Of a stretch of DNA of 64,000 bases, positions 54,339 through 64,000 are shown one piece after another (position 1 is the stretch's first letter; every line of letters begins with the position of its first letter). The translations under genes and the position numbers were made by a program. The notes under the pieces were generated by a model, which had not been told where the DNA came from, did no database searches, and saw only the letters and a list, made by a program, of their open reading frames with translations. The stretch is from Mycobacterium sp. URHD0025. Its GTDB lineage: Bacteria; Actinomycetota; Actinomycetes; Mycobacteriales; Mycobacteriaceae. The stretch covers positions 429,774-493,773 of the forward strand of contig NZ_AUEQ01000008.1 in NCBI RefSeq assembly GCF_000426065.1, read 5' to 3'.

Positions 54339-54854
54339 ATGGGTGAACTGAGCGCAACGATCCTGGCTGCAAGCCAGGCAGCCGAGGAAGGCGGTGGGGG
54401 CCAGAGCAACTTCCTGGTCCCCAACGGCACCTTCTTCGCCGTGCTGCTCATTTTCCTGATCACGCTTGCTGTGATCGCGAAATGGGTTGTGCCACCAGTC
54501 GGCAAGGTGCTGGCAGAGCGCGAAGCGATGCTGGCGAAGACCACCGCCGACAATCGGAAGTCAGCCGAACAGGTGGCCGCGGCACAGGCGGACTATGACG
54601 AGGCGATGGCCGGGGCTCGCACCCAGGCGTCGGCCATTCGCGACGAGGCCCGCGCAGCGGGCCGCGAAGTGGTCGATGCCAAGCGTGCCGAGGCCAGCAC
54701 CGAGGTGGCCGAGAATGTGCGCCAGGCCGATGGGCAGCTTGCTGCCCAGGGTGCCGAGGTGCGGTCGGGTCTGGAGTCGTCGGTGGACGGACTCTCGCAG
54801 ACACTGGCCAATCGAATTTTGGGCGTCGACGTGAAATCAGGTGGGACGCAGTAG
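54339..54854 (+). CDS. atpF: ATP synthase subunit b
   Basis: A 171-residue peripheral-stalk subunit: one N-terminal membrane helix (about 29-50, [21 protein letters not shown] in part) and a long charged helix ([20 protein letters not shown]). It pairs with the b'-like region of the next gene. Ends one base before the atpH start. Confidence 0.94.
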   Translation: MGELSATILAASQAAEEGGGGQSNFLVPNGTFFAVLLIFLITLAVIAKWVVPPVGKVLAEREAMLAKTTADNRKSAEQVAAAQADYDEAMAGARTQASAIRDEARAAGREVVDAKRAEASTEVAENVRQADGQLAAQGAEVRSGLESSVDGLSQTLANRILGVDVKSGGTQ

Positions 54855-56192
54855 ATGTCGATATTTATCGGGCAGCTGATCGGCTTTGCCGTCATCGCCT
54901 ACATCATCATCAAGTGGGTGGTGCCGCCGGTACGGAGCCTGATGCAGAAGCAGCAGGAAGCCGTGCGGGTCGCCCTCGCCGAGAGCGCCGATGCGGCGAA
55001 GAAGCTCGCCGAGGCCGATGAGATGCACGCCAAGGCACTCGCCGACGCCAAGGCCGAATCGGCCAAGGTGACCCAGGAGGCCTCGCAGGACTCCGAGCGG
55101 ATCACCGCTCAGTTGGCCGAGCAGGCGGGCACGGAGGCTGAGCGGATCAAGGCGCAGGGCATTCAGCAGATTCAGCTGATGCGCCAGCAGCTCATCCGCC
55201 AGCTGCGGACCGGCCTCGGATCGGAGTCGGTCGCCAAGGCCGACGCTCTGGTCCGGGCGCATGTCGCCGACCCGGCCGCACAGGCGGCCACCGTCGACCG
55301 GTTCCTCGCCGAACTCGAGCAGATGGCCCCGTCGTCGGTGATGATCGACACCGCCGCGACGGCGAAGCTGCGTGCGGCCAGCCGCGAGTCGCTGTCGGTC
55401 CTGGTCGACAAGTTCGACTCCATCGCGAGCGGTCTGGACGCCGATGGCCTGACCACTCTGGCCGACGAGCTGACCTCGGTGGCCAAGCTGCTGCTGTCCG
55501 AGTCGGTGCTGATCAGGCACCTGGCTCAGCCGAGCGACGACGCTTCCGCCAAGGTCGCGCTACTCGACCGTCTGCTGTCGGGCAAGGTCGGCGACACCGC
55601 ACTGGATCTGCTGCGCACCGCCGTTTCGCAGCGTTGGTCGACCGAATCGAACCTGGTCGACGCGATCGAACACACCGCGCGTCTGGCGCTGCTCAAGCGC
55701 GCCGAGACCACCGGTGAGGTCGACGAGGTGGAGGACCAGCTGTTCCGGTTCGGCCGCCTGCTGGACGCCGAGCCGCGGCTTTCCGCCCTGCTCAGTGACT
55801 ACACCACCCCGACCGATGGCCGGGTTGCCTTGCTGAACAAGGTCCTTTCCGGCAGCGCGGCGGCGAACGGGACGGCAGCTGCGCTGCTGACCCAGACTGT
55901 GGGACTGCTGCGCGGCGAGCGCGCAGATGAGGCTGTCATCGATCTCGCCGAGCTCGCGGTGTCCCGCCGTGGCGAGGTGGTCGCTCACGTGACCGCCGCG
56001 GCTGACCTGACCGATGCCCAGCGCACCCGGCTGTCGGAGGTGCTCACCCGCATCTACGGACACCCGGTGTCGGTGCAGTTGCACGTCGACCCGGAACTGC
56101 TCGGTGGTCTGTCGATCACCGTCGGTGACGAAGTGATCGACGGCTCGATCTCGTCCCGACTGGCCGCAGCGGCCACTCAGCTGCCGGACTGA
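54855..56192 (+). CDS. atpH: ATP synthase fused b-delta subunit
   Basis: A 445-residue fusion characteristic of mycobacteria. N-terminal membrane helix ([20 protein letters not shown]), b-like helix (about 25-115), a linker domain (about 115-265) and a C-terminal delta domain (about 270-445). It joins the peripheral stalk to the alpha subunits. The delta part has [20 protein letters not shown] (20 residues), the typical end. ATG follows the atpF TAG directly. Confidence 0.95.
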   Translation: MSIFIGQLIGFAVIAYIIIKWVVPPVRSLMQKQQEAVRVALAESADAAKKLAEADEMHAKALADAKAESAKVTQEASQDSERITAQLAEQAGTEAERIKAQGIQQIQLMRQQLIRQLRTGLGSESVAKADALVRAHVADPAAQAATVDRFLAELEQMAPSSVMIDTAATAKLRAASRESLSVLVDKFDSIASGLDADGLTTLADELTSVAKLLLSESVLIRHLAQPSDDASAKVALLDRLLSGKVGDTALDLLRTAVSQRWSTESNLVDAIEHTARLALLKRAETTGEVDEVEDQLFRFGRLLDAEPRLSALLSDYTTPTDGRVALLNKVLSGSAAANGTAAALLTQTVGLLRGERADEAVIDLAELAVSRRGEVVAHVTAAADLTDAQRTRLSEVLTRIYGHPVSVQLHVDPELLGGLSITVGDEVIDGSISSRLAAAATQLPD

Positions 56193-56254
56193 CGAGTCCA
56201 GCCCCGGCACGAACCCAGAACCACCCCAAGAACAAGGTAGGAAGACGAAAAACC

Positions 56255-57904
<1,650 letters not shown>

Positions 57905-57911
57905 GTAACCA

Positions 57912-58835
57912 ATGGCAGCCACACTTCGCGAACTACGCGGACGCATCAAATCCGCCTCGTCGATCAAAAAGATCACGAAGGCACAGGAGCTGATCGCCAC
58001 GTCGCGGATCGCCAAGGCGCAGGCCCGGGTCGACGCGGCCCGGCCCTACTCCACCGAGATCACCAACATGCTCACCGAGCTTGCGGGTGCCAGTGCGCTG
58101 GACCACCCGCTGCTCGTCGAGCGGAAGACCCCCAAGCGGGCCGGTGTCCTCGTGGTGTCCTCGGACCGCGGCCTCTGCGGCGGTTACAACGCCAACGTGC
58201 TACGTCGGGCCGAGGAACTGTTCTCGCTGCTGCGGGAAGAGGGCAAAGATCCGGTGCTCTACGTGGTCGGCCGGAAAGCTCTGGGCTACTACAGCTTCCG
58301 GCAGCGCCCGGTGACCGAGTCGTGGACCGGATTCTCCGAGCGGCCCACCTACGAGAATGCCAAGGAGATCGCCGACACCCTGGTGGAGGCGTTCATGTCC
58401 GGCGCTGACGACGAGGGCGATGACGCCGGCGCCGACGGCATCCTGGGCGTCGACGAACTCCACATCGTGTCCACCGAATTCCGGTCCATGCTGTCGCAGA
58501 CCGCGGTGGCGCTGCGGGTCGCACCGATGGTCGTCGAATACGTCGGTGAGGCCGAAACCGGTCCGCACACGCTGTATTCGTTCGAACCGAACGCCGAGAA
58601 CCTGTTCGATGCGTTGTTGCCGCGCTACATCGCCACCCGCGTGTACGCGGCGCTGCTGGAGGCCGCGGCCTCGGAGTCGGCTTCGCGCCGGCGCGCCATG
58701 AAGTCGGCCACCGACAACGCCGACGATCTGATCAAGGCACTGACGCTCGCGGCCAACCGCGAACGTCAGGCGCAGATCACCCAGGAAATCAGCGAGATCG
58801 TGGGCGGCGCGAACGCGCTGGCCGACGCGCGCTAG
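57912..58835 (+). CDS. atpG: ATP synthase subunit gamma
   Basis: The 307-residue central rotor shaft. N-terminal helix [20 protein letters not shown] and C-terminal helix [20 protein letters not shown] (20 residues) form the coiled-coil. The acidic loop [14 protein letters not shown] (about residues 161-174) is the mycobacteria-specific insertion. Ends 41 bp before atpD. Confidence 0.96.
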   Translation: MAATLRELRGRIKSASSIKKITKAQELIATSRIAKAQARVDAARPYSTEITNMLTELAGASALDHPLLVERKTPKRAGVLVVSSDRGLCGGYNANVLRRAEELFSLLREEGKDPVLYVVGRKALGYYSFRQRPVTESWTGFSERPTYENAKEIADTLVEAFMSGADDEGDDAGADGILGVDELHIVSTEFRSMLSQTAVALRVAPMVVEYVGEAETGPHTLYSFEPNAENLFDALLPRYIATRVYAALLEAAASESASRRRAMKSATDNADDLIKALTLAANRERQAQITQEISEIVGGANALADAR

Positions 58836-58861
58836 CCGGACCAAAGACGAAAGCCTCGTAG

Positions 58862-60304
<1,443 letters not shown>

Positions 60305-60367
60305 TGAGCGCTTGCGCGAAGAACCAATGGGTTGAGTTGAGTCCTCCTATGCGAAAGGCGGTGTGAC

Positions 60368-60733
60368 ATGGCTGATTTGAACGTCGAGATCGTTGCGGTC
60401 GAGCGTGAGCTCTGGTCCGGCAGCGCCACGTTCGTCTTCACCCGGACCACCGCTGGTGAGATCGGCATCCTGCCGCGGCACATTCCGTTGGTGGCGCAGC
60501 TCGTCGACGACGCGATGGTTCGGGTCGAGCGCGAGGGTGAGGACGACCTGCGTATCGCCATCGACGGCGGCTTCCTGTCGGTCACCGAGGAGACGGTCCG
60601 CATCTTGGTGGAGAACGCTCAGTTCGAATCCGAGATCGACGCGGACTCTGCCAAGCGGGACGCGGAGTCCGACGACGAGCAGACAGCGGCATGGGGTCGG
60701 GCGCGCTTGCGCGCCATCGGCCAGATCGACTGA
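60368..60733 (+). CDS. atpC: ATP synthase subunit epsilon
   Basis: A 121-residue subunit: N-terminal beta sandwich ([33 protein letters not shown]) and a short C-terminal helical part. It links gamma to the c-ring and restrains hydrolysis. Last gene of the core atp operon; the DUF2550 gene follows 15 bp later. Confidence 0.95.
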   Translation: MADLNVEIVAVERELWSGSATFVFTRTTAGEIGILPRHIPLVAQLVDDAMVRVEREGEDDLRIAIDGGFLSVTEETVRILVENAQFESEIDADSAKRDAESDDEQTAAWGRARLRAIGQID

Positions 60734-60748
60734 CGACAGAGACGACAG

Positions 60749-61195
60749 ATGAGCGCGCCCATGATCGGCATGGTCGCGCTCATCTGCGTTCTGCTGCTGG
60801 TCGTCGCCGCCCTGAGCTACCGACTGTGGAAGCTGCGTCAGGTGGGCGGAACAGCTGCCATCCTGCGCGACTTTCCCGCCGAAGGCGGCCAAGGCTGGCG
60901 CCACGGTGTCATGCGCTACCGCGGTGGGGAAGCGGGCTTCTACCGGCTGTCCAGCATGCGGTGGTGGCCTGACCGACGATTGAGTCGCCGGGGGCTCGAA
61001 GTGGTGTCGCGCCGCGCCCCACGCGGCGACGAATTCGACATCATGACGGATGCAACGGTCATTCTCGAACTACGCGACCAAGGCCCGGAGCGCCGGCAGG
61101 GCTACGAGATCGCTCTGGACCGGGGCGCACTGACGGCGTTCACCTCGTGGCTCGAATCCCGGCCATCCCCGCGGGCTCGGCGGCGCAATTACTGA
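60749..61195 (+). CDS. DUF2550 membrane protein (Rv1312-like)
   Basis: A 148-residue protein with one N-terminal membrane helix (about 5-25, IGMVALICVLLLVVAALSYR) and a basic soluble domain. RYRGGEAGFYRLSSMRWWPDRRLSRRGLEVVSR (shortened) is typical of the DUF2550 family restricted to Actinobacteria. Always found after atpC in mycobacteria by memory (Rv1312); function unknown. The end overlaps the convergent adenosyltransferase gene by 7 bp. Confidence 0.85.
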   Translation: MSAPMIGMVALICVLLLVVAALSYRLWKLRQVGGTAAILRDFPAEGGQGWRHGVMRYRGGEAGFYRLSSMRWWPDRRLSRRGLEVVSRRAPRGDEFDIMTDATVILELRDQGPERRQGYEIALDRGALTAFTSWLESRPSPRARRRNY

Positions 61196-61767
61196 TCTAC
61201 TGACCCGCCCGGCTTCCAGAGGACATCCCCGTCCGGATTCGCCACCCGCGACAAGATGAACAACAAATCCGACAGCCGGTTGAGGTACTTCGCCGGCAGG
61301 ACGCTCACCGAATCACCGTGCTCCTGCACCGCAATCCAGGCTGAACGCTCCGCACGGCGAGCAACAGTCCGCGCAACGTGCAGCAGCGCCGACAAGGGGC
61401 TGCCACCGGGCAGGATGAACGAACTCAGGGCGGGCAACGCGTCGTTGAACTCGTCGCACCACTTTTCGAGTCGGTCGATGTAGGCCTGCGAGATTCGTAG
61501 TGGCGGGTGCTCAGGGTTCTCCACGACCGGCGTCGACAGATCCGCGCCGGCGTCGAACAAGTCATTCTGGATTTGTCGCAGTACGTCGAGGATTTGCTGA
61601 TCGGGTTCGCCGAGGGCGACTGCGACCCCTATGGCAGCGTTGGCTTCGTCACAGTCGGCATAGGCCGCCAACCTCGAATCATTCTTCGAAACCCTGCTGA
61701 AATCACTGAGCCCCGTCGTGCCGTCGTCGCCGGTGCGGGTATAGATACGCGTGAGATGAACCGCCAT
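61189..61767 (-). CDS. ATP:cob(I)alamin adenosyltransferase (PduO type)
   Basis: A 192-residue enzyme that transfers an adenosyl group to cob(I)alamin to make coenzyme B12. N-terminal RIYTRTGDDGTTGLSDFSRV carries the ATP-binding TRTGD motif (20 residues); the helical core has YADCDEANAAIGVA and HVARTVARRAERSAW. M. tuberculosis equivalent Rv1314c. Divergent from murA; the transposase gene Rv1313c is not present here. Confidence 0.92.
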   Translation of the reverse strand: MAVHLTRIYTRTGDDGTTGLSDFSRVSKNDSRLAAYADCDEANAAIGVAVALGEPDQQILDVLRQIQNDLFDAGADLSTPVVENPEHPPLRISQAYIDRLEKWCDEFNDALPALSSFILPGGSPLSALLHVARTVARRAERSAWIAVQEHGDSVSVLPAKYLNRLSDLLFILSRVANPDGDVLWKPGGSVDQ

Positions 61768-61852
61768 AGCTGAACCGTACCGGGCGTGAGGACACGGCTG
61801 GCTGGGCCCGCCGGATCTGTCCGAGCAGGCGGAATCTCGACGGCAGGCTGTT

Positions 61853-61858
61853 TACACT
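61853..61858 (+). promoter_or_regulatory. murA -10 element, probable leaderless start
   Basis: TACACT (TAnnnT) ends 7 nt before the murA GTG with no ribosome-binding site between. The same spacing is seen at several other genes in this window. Confidence 0.5.
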
Positions 61859-61865
61859 AACCGGC

Positions 61866-63122
61866 GTGAGCGAGCGTTTCTTGGTGACCGGAGGAAACCG
61901 GTTATCAGGCGAAGTTGCTGTCGGTGGCGCGAAGAACAGTGTGCTGAAACTGATGGCGGCCTCGTTGCTGGCCGAGGGCACCAGCACCATCACCAATTGC
62001 CCCGACATCCTTGATGTGCCGCTGATGGCGGAGGTCCTGCGGGGGTTGGGCGCCACTGTCGAACTGGACGGCGATACCGTCCGCATCACGTCGCCCGATG
62101 AGCCCAAGTACGATGCCGATTTCGCGGCTGTCCGTCAGTTCCGCGCTTCTGTGTGTGTGCTGGGCCCACTGGTGGGCCGGTGCAAGAAGGCCAAGGTGGC
62201 GCTGCCAGGTGGTGATGCGATCGGGTCCCGGCCCCTGGACATGCACCAGTCCGGGCTTCGTCAACTGGGTGCGACCTGCAACATCGAACACGGTTGCGTG
62301 GTGGCAGAAGCCGACCACCTGCGAGGTGCCGAGATCCAGCTCGAGTTCCCGTCGGTGGGAGCGACCGAGAACATCCTCATGGCGGCGGTCCTGGCCGAAG
62401 GCGTCACCACGATCCACAACGCGGCCCGAGAACCCGACATCGTCGATATCTGCGCGATGCTCAACCAGATGGGCGCCCAGGTCAGCGGAGCGGGGACATC
62501 CACGCTGACCATCACCGGTGTCGAGCGGCTCTATCCCACGGAACACCGGGTGATCGGTGATCGGATTGTCGCGGCCACGTGGGGGATCGCCGCAGCGATG
62601 ACGCGTGGTGACATCTCGGTGACGGGGGTCGACCCGCAGCACCTGCAGCTGGTGCTCCACAAGTTGCATGACGCCGGCGCCACCGTGACCCAGAACGACA
62701 ACGGCTTCCGGGTGGTTCAGTACGAGCGTCCCAAAGCGGTGAACGTGGCGACGCTGCCGTTCCCAGGGTTCCCTACCGACCTTCAGCCGATGGCGATCGG
62801 GCTCGCGGCGGTGGCCGACGGCACGTCGATGATCACCGAGAACGTCTTCGAAGCCCGGTTCCGGTTCGTCGAGGAGATGATCCGGCTGGGGGCTGACGCG
62901 CGCACGGATGGACATCATGCCGTCGTGCGGGGGATCCCCCAGCTGTCGAGTGCCCCGGTGTGGTCCTCGGACATTCGGGCCGGCGCCGGCTTGGTGCTCG
63001 CCGGCTTGGTCGCCGACGGAGAAACCGAGGTCCACGACGTGTTTCACATCGACCGCGGATACCCGTTGTTCGTAGAAAACCTGTTGAGCCTCGGAGCTGA
63101 GATCGAAAGAGTAGGCTCGTAG
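61866..63122 (+). CDS. murA: UDP-N-acetylglucosamine 1-carboxyvinyltransferase MurA
   Basis: A 418-residue enzyme for the first committed step of peptidoglycan synthesis (PEP + UDP-GlcNAc). Two-domain EPSP-synthase fold. The active-site loop reads [10 protein letters not shown] with Asp117 where most bacteria have Cys, as in M. tuberculosis; this gives fosfomycin resistance. KNSVLKLM holds the conserved Lys22-Asn23 pair. End [20 protein letters not shown] is canonical (20 residues). GTG start; leaderless promoter predicted. Next to the rRNA operon, as in other mycobacteria. Confidence 0.96.
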   Translation: MSERFLVTGGNRLSGEVAVGGAKNSVLKLMAASLLAEGTSTITNCPDILDVPLMAEVLRGLGATVELDGDTVRITSPDEPKYDADFAAVRQFRASVCVLGPLVGRCKKAKVALPGGDAIGSRPLDMHQSGLRQLGATCNIEHGCVVAEADHLRGAEIQLEFPSVGATENILMAAVLAEGVTTIHNAAREPDIVDICAMLNQMGAQVSGAGTSTLTITGVERLYPTEHRVIGDRIVAATWGIAAAMTRGDISVTGVDPQHLQLVLHKLHDAGATVTQNDNGFRVVQYERPKAVNVATLPFPGFPTDLQPMAIGLAAVADGTSMITENVFEARFRFVEEMIRLGADARTDGHHAVVRGIPQLSSAPVWSSDIRAGAGLVLAGLVADGETEVHDVFHIDRGYPLFVENLLSLGAEIERVGS

Positions 63123-63172
63123 GCAGCTCGTGAGAGCCGGTCTACGGGACAAAATGGCGCTGACCAGGCGAT

Positions 63173-63202
63173 TTGACCTTGAAGGCTGGCGCGCGCTAAT
63201 CT
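63173..63202 (+). promoter_or_regulatory. rRNA promoter 1
   Basis: TTGACC, 18-bp spacer, TAATCT. Confidence 0.65.
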
Positions 63203-63248
63203 TTTGAAGTCGCCGCGGAGCGGGTGAAACACCCCGAACCGGAGCGAC

Positions 63249-63278
63249 TTGACAGGCCAGCGGAGAACATACTAAGCT
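63249..63278 (+). promoter_or_regulatory. rRNA promoter 2
   Basis: TTGACA, 18-bp spacer, TAAGCT; exactly 76 bp after promoter 1. Confidence 0.7.
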
Positions 63279-63324
63279 GGCGAGGTTGCCTCAGACCGGA
63301 TGAAATAAGCCAGGATGAAGCAAC

Positions 63325-63354
63325 TTGACTTGCCGGCAAAGATGTAATTAAGCT
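63325..63354 (+). promoter_or_regulatory. rRNA promoter 3
   Basis: TTGACT, 18-bp spacer, TAAGCT, followed by GGTGGGGTTGCCCC as in other mycobacterial rrn promoters; exactly 76 bp after promoter 2. Confidence 0.75.
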
Positions 63355-63395
63355 GGTGGGGTTGCCCCAAAACAGGGTGACAAAGAAGAAATGTC

Positions 63396-63420
63396 TGTTG
63401 TTTGAGAACTCAATAGTGTG
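63396..63420 (+). promoter_or_regulatory. rRNA leader antitermination (boxA-like) element
   Basis: TGTTGTTTGAGAACTCAATA and the bases after it form the conserved mycobacterial pre-rRNA leader element; TGTTGTTTGAGAA resembles the boxA core. Assignment rests on memory of rrn leaders. Confidence 0.5.
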
Positions 63421-63569
63421 TTTGGTGGTTTTTGTTTGTTGTTTTTTGGCCACGCTCTTTTTCCCGTTTAGGGTGTGGTTGTTGTTTTTTGATGCCAGTT
63501 TGTTGGTGTCTTTTGTTTGTGATCGGATTTTTCTGATTCGAATTCCACCTGGCCTTTGGGTTGGGTTGT

Positions 63570-64000
<431 letters not shown>

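Larger units (their letters stand above)
63123..63569 (+). promoter_or_regulatory. rRNA operon (rrnA) upstream region with tandem promoters and leader
   Basis: No gene lies in these 447 bp. They contain three promoters (63173-63202, 63249-63278, 63325-63354) and a conserved leader with the antitermination-like element near 63396-63420. A hairpin, CCACGCTC (63450-63457) with GGGTGTGG (63471-63478), lies in the T-rich pre-16S spacer. Confidence 0.8.

Noticed and set aside
61189..61865. A transposase gene at the place of M. tuberculosis Rv1313c
   Set aside because: The DUF2550 and adenosyltransferase genes overlap by 7 bp, leaving no room; no insertion-sequence ends were seen.

Overview
The window is a high-GC actinobacterial chromosome segment from a rapidly growing Mycobacterium (Mycolicibacterium). 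Three things point there: mycobacterial ATP synthase features (a fused b-delta subunit, an alpha-subunit C-terminal extension, an acidic gamma loop), MurA with Asp117, and gene order that follows the M. tuberculosis block Rv1281c-Rv1315 up to the rRNA operon. The partial 16S resembles fortuitum-type rapid growers, but species is not settled here. No phage, insertion sequence or CRISPR array was seen.

Layout. 1-4212: end of an unknown gene, then a minus-strand peptide importer (oppB-oppC-oppD) with no adjacent binding-protein gene. 4331-13252: accessory envelope locus with three tandem small secreted proteins, a DUF5666-like exported protein, the TcrX/TcrY two-component pair, and two GT39 membrane glycosyltransferases flanking a GT2-GtrA protein. 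13331-20507: carbonic anhydrase canA, a thioesterase, an MFS transporter, and the sulfate-activation genes cysD-cysNC-cysQ, followed by an isochorismatase-like hydrolase and an Rrf2 regulator. 20476-28075: TetR-controlled hydrolase genes, VOC and GNAT proteins, a nitronate monooxygenase, and an envelope-type two-component system with a DUF4097 protein. 28114-34967: two flavin-dependent monooxygenases and an SsuACB-like ABC importer (probable organosulfur use), then a GntR/acyl-CoA dehydrogenase pair.

35435-44474: tRNA-Arg(CCG), argS, lysA, thrA, thrC, thrB and rho. 44565-48120: a VOC-like protein, a PadR regulator, a TetR regulator and an acyl-CoA ligase. 48277-61195: rpmE, prfA, prmC, a Sua5/YrdC protein, wecA, and the complete ATP synthase operon with an AtpI-like gene in front and a DUF2550 gene behind. 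61189-64000: cobalamin adenosyltransferase, murA, three tandem rRNA promoters and the first part of 16S rRNA.

The most interesting candidates are: a 15-codon leaderless ORF overlapping the cysD start; the two-component/secreted-peptide/glycosyltransferase locus; a large inverted-repeat operator at 21145-21191; a structured inverted repeat at 35175-35228; a 44-codon ORF coupled to the atp operon; and rRNA promoters repeated at an exact 76-bp period. Several genes have a TAnnnT box 6-8 nt before the start codon, which suggests leaderless transcripts.
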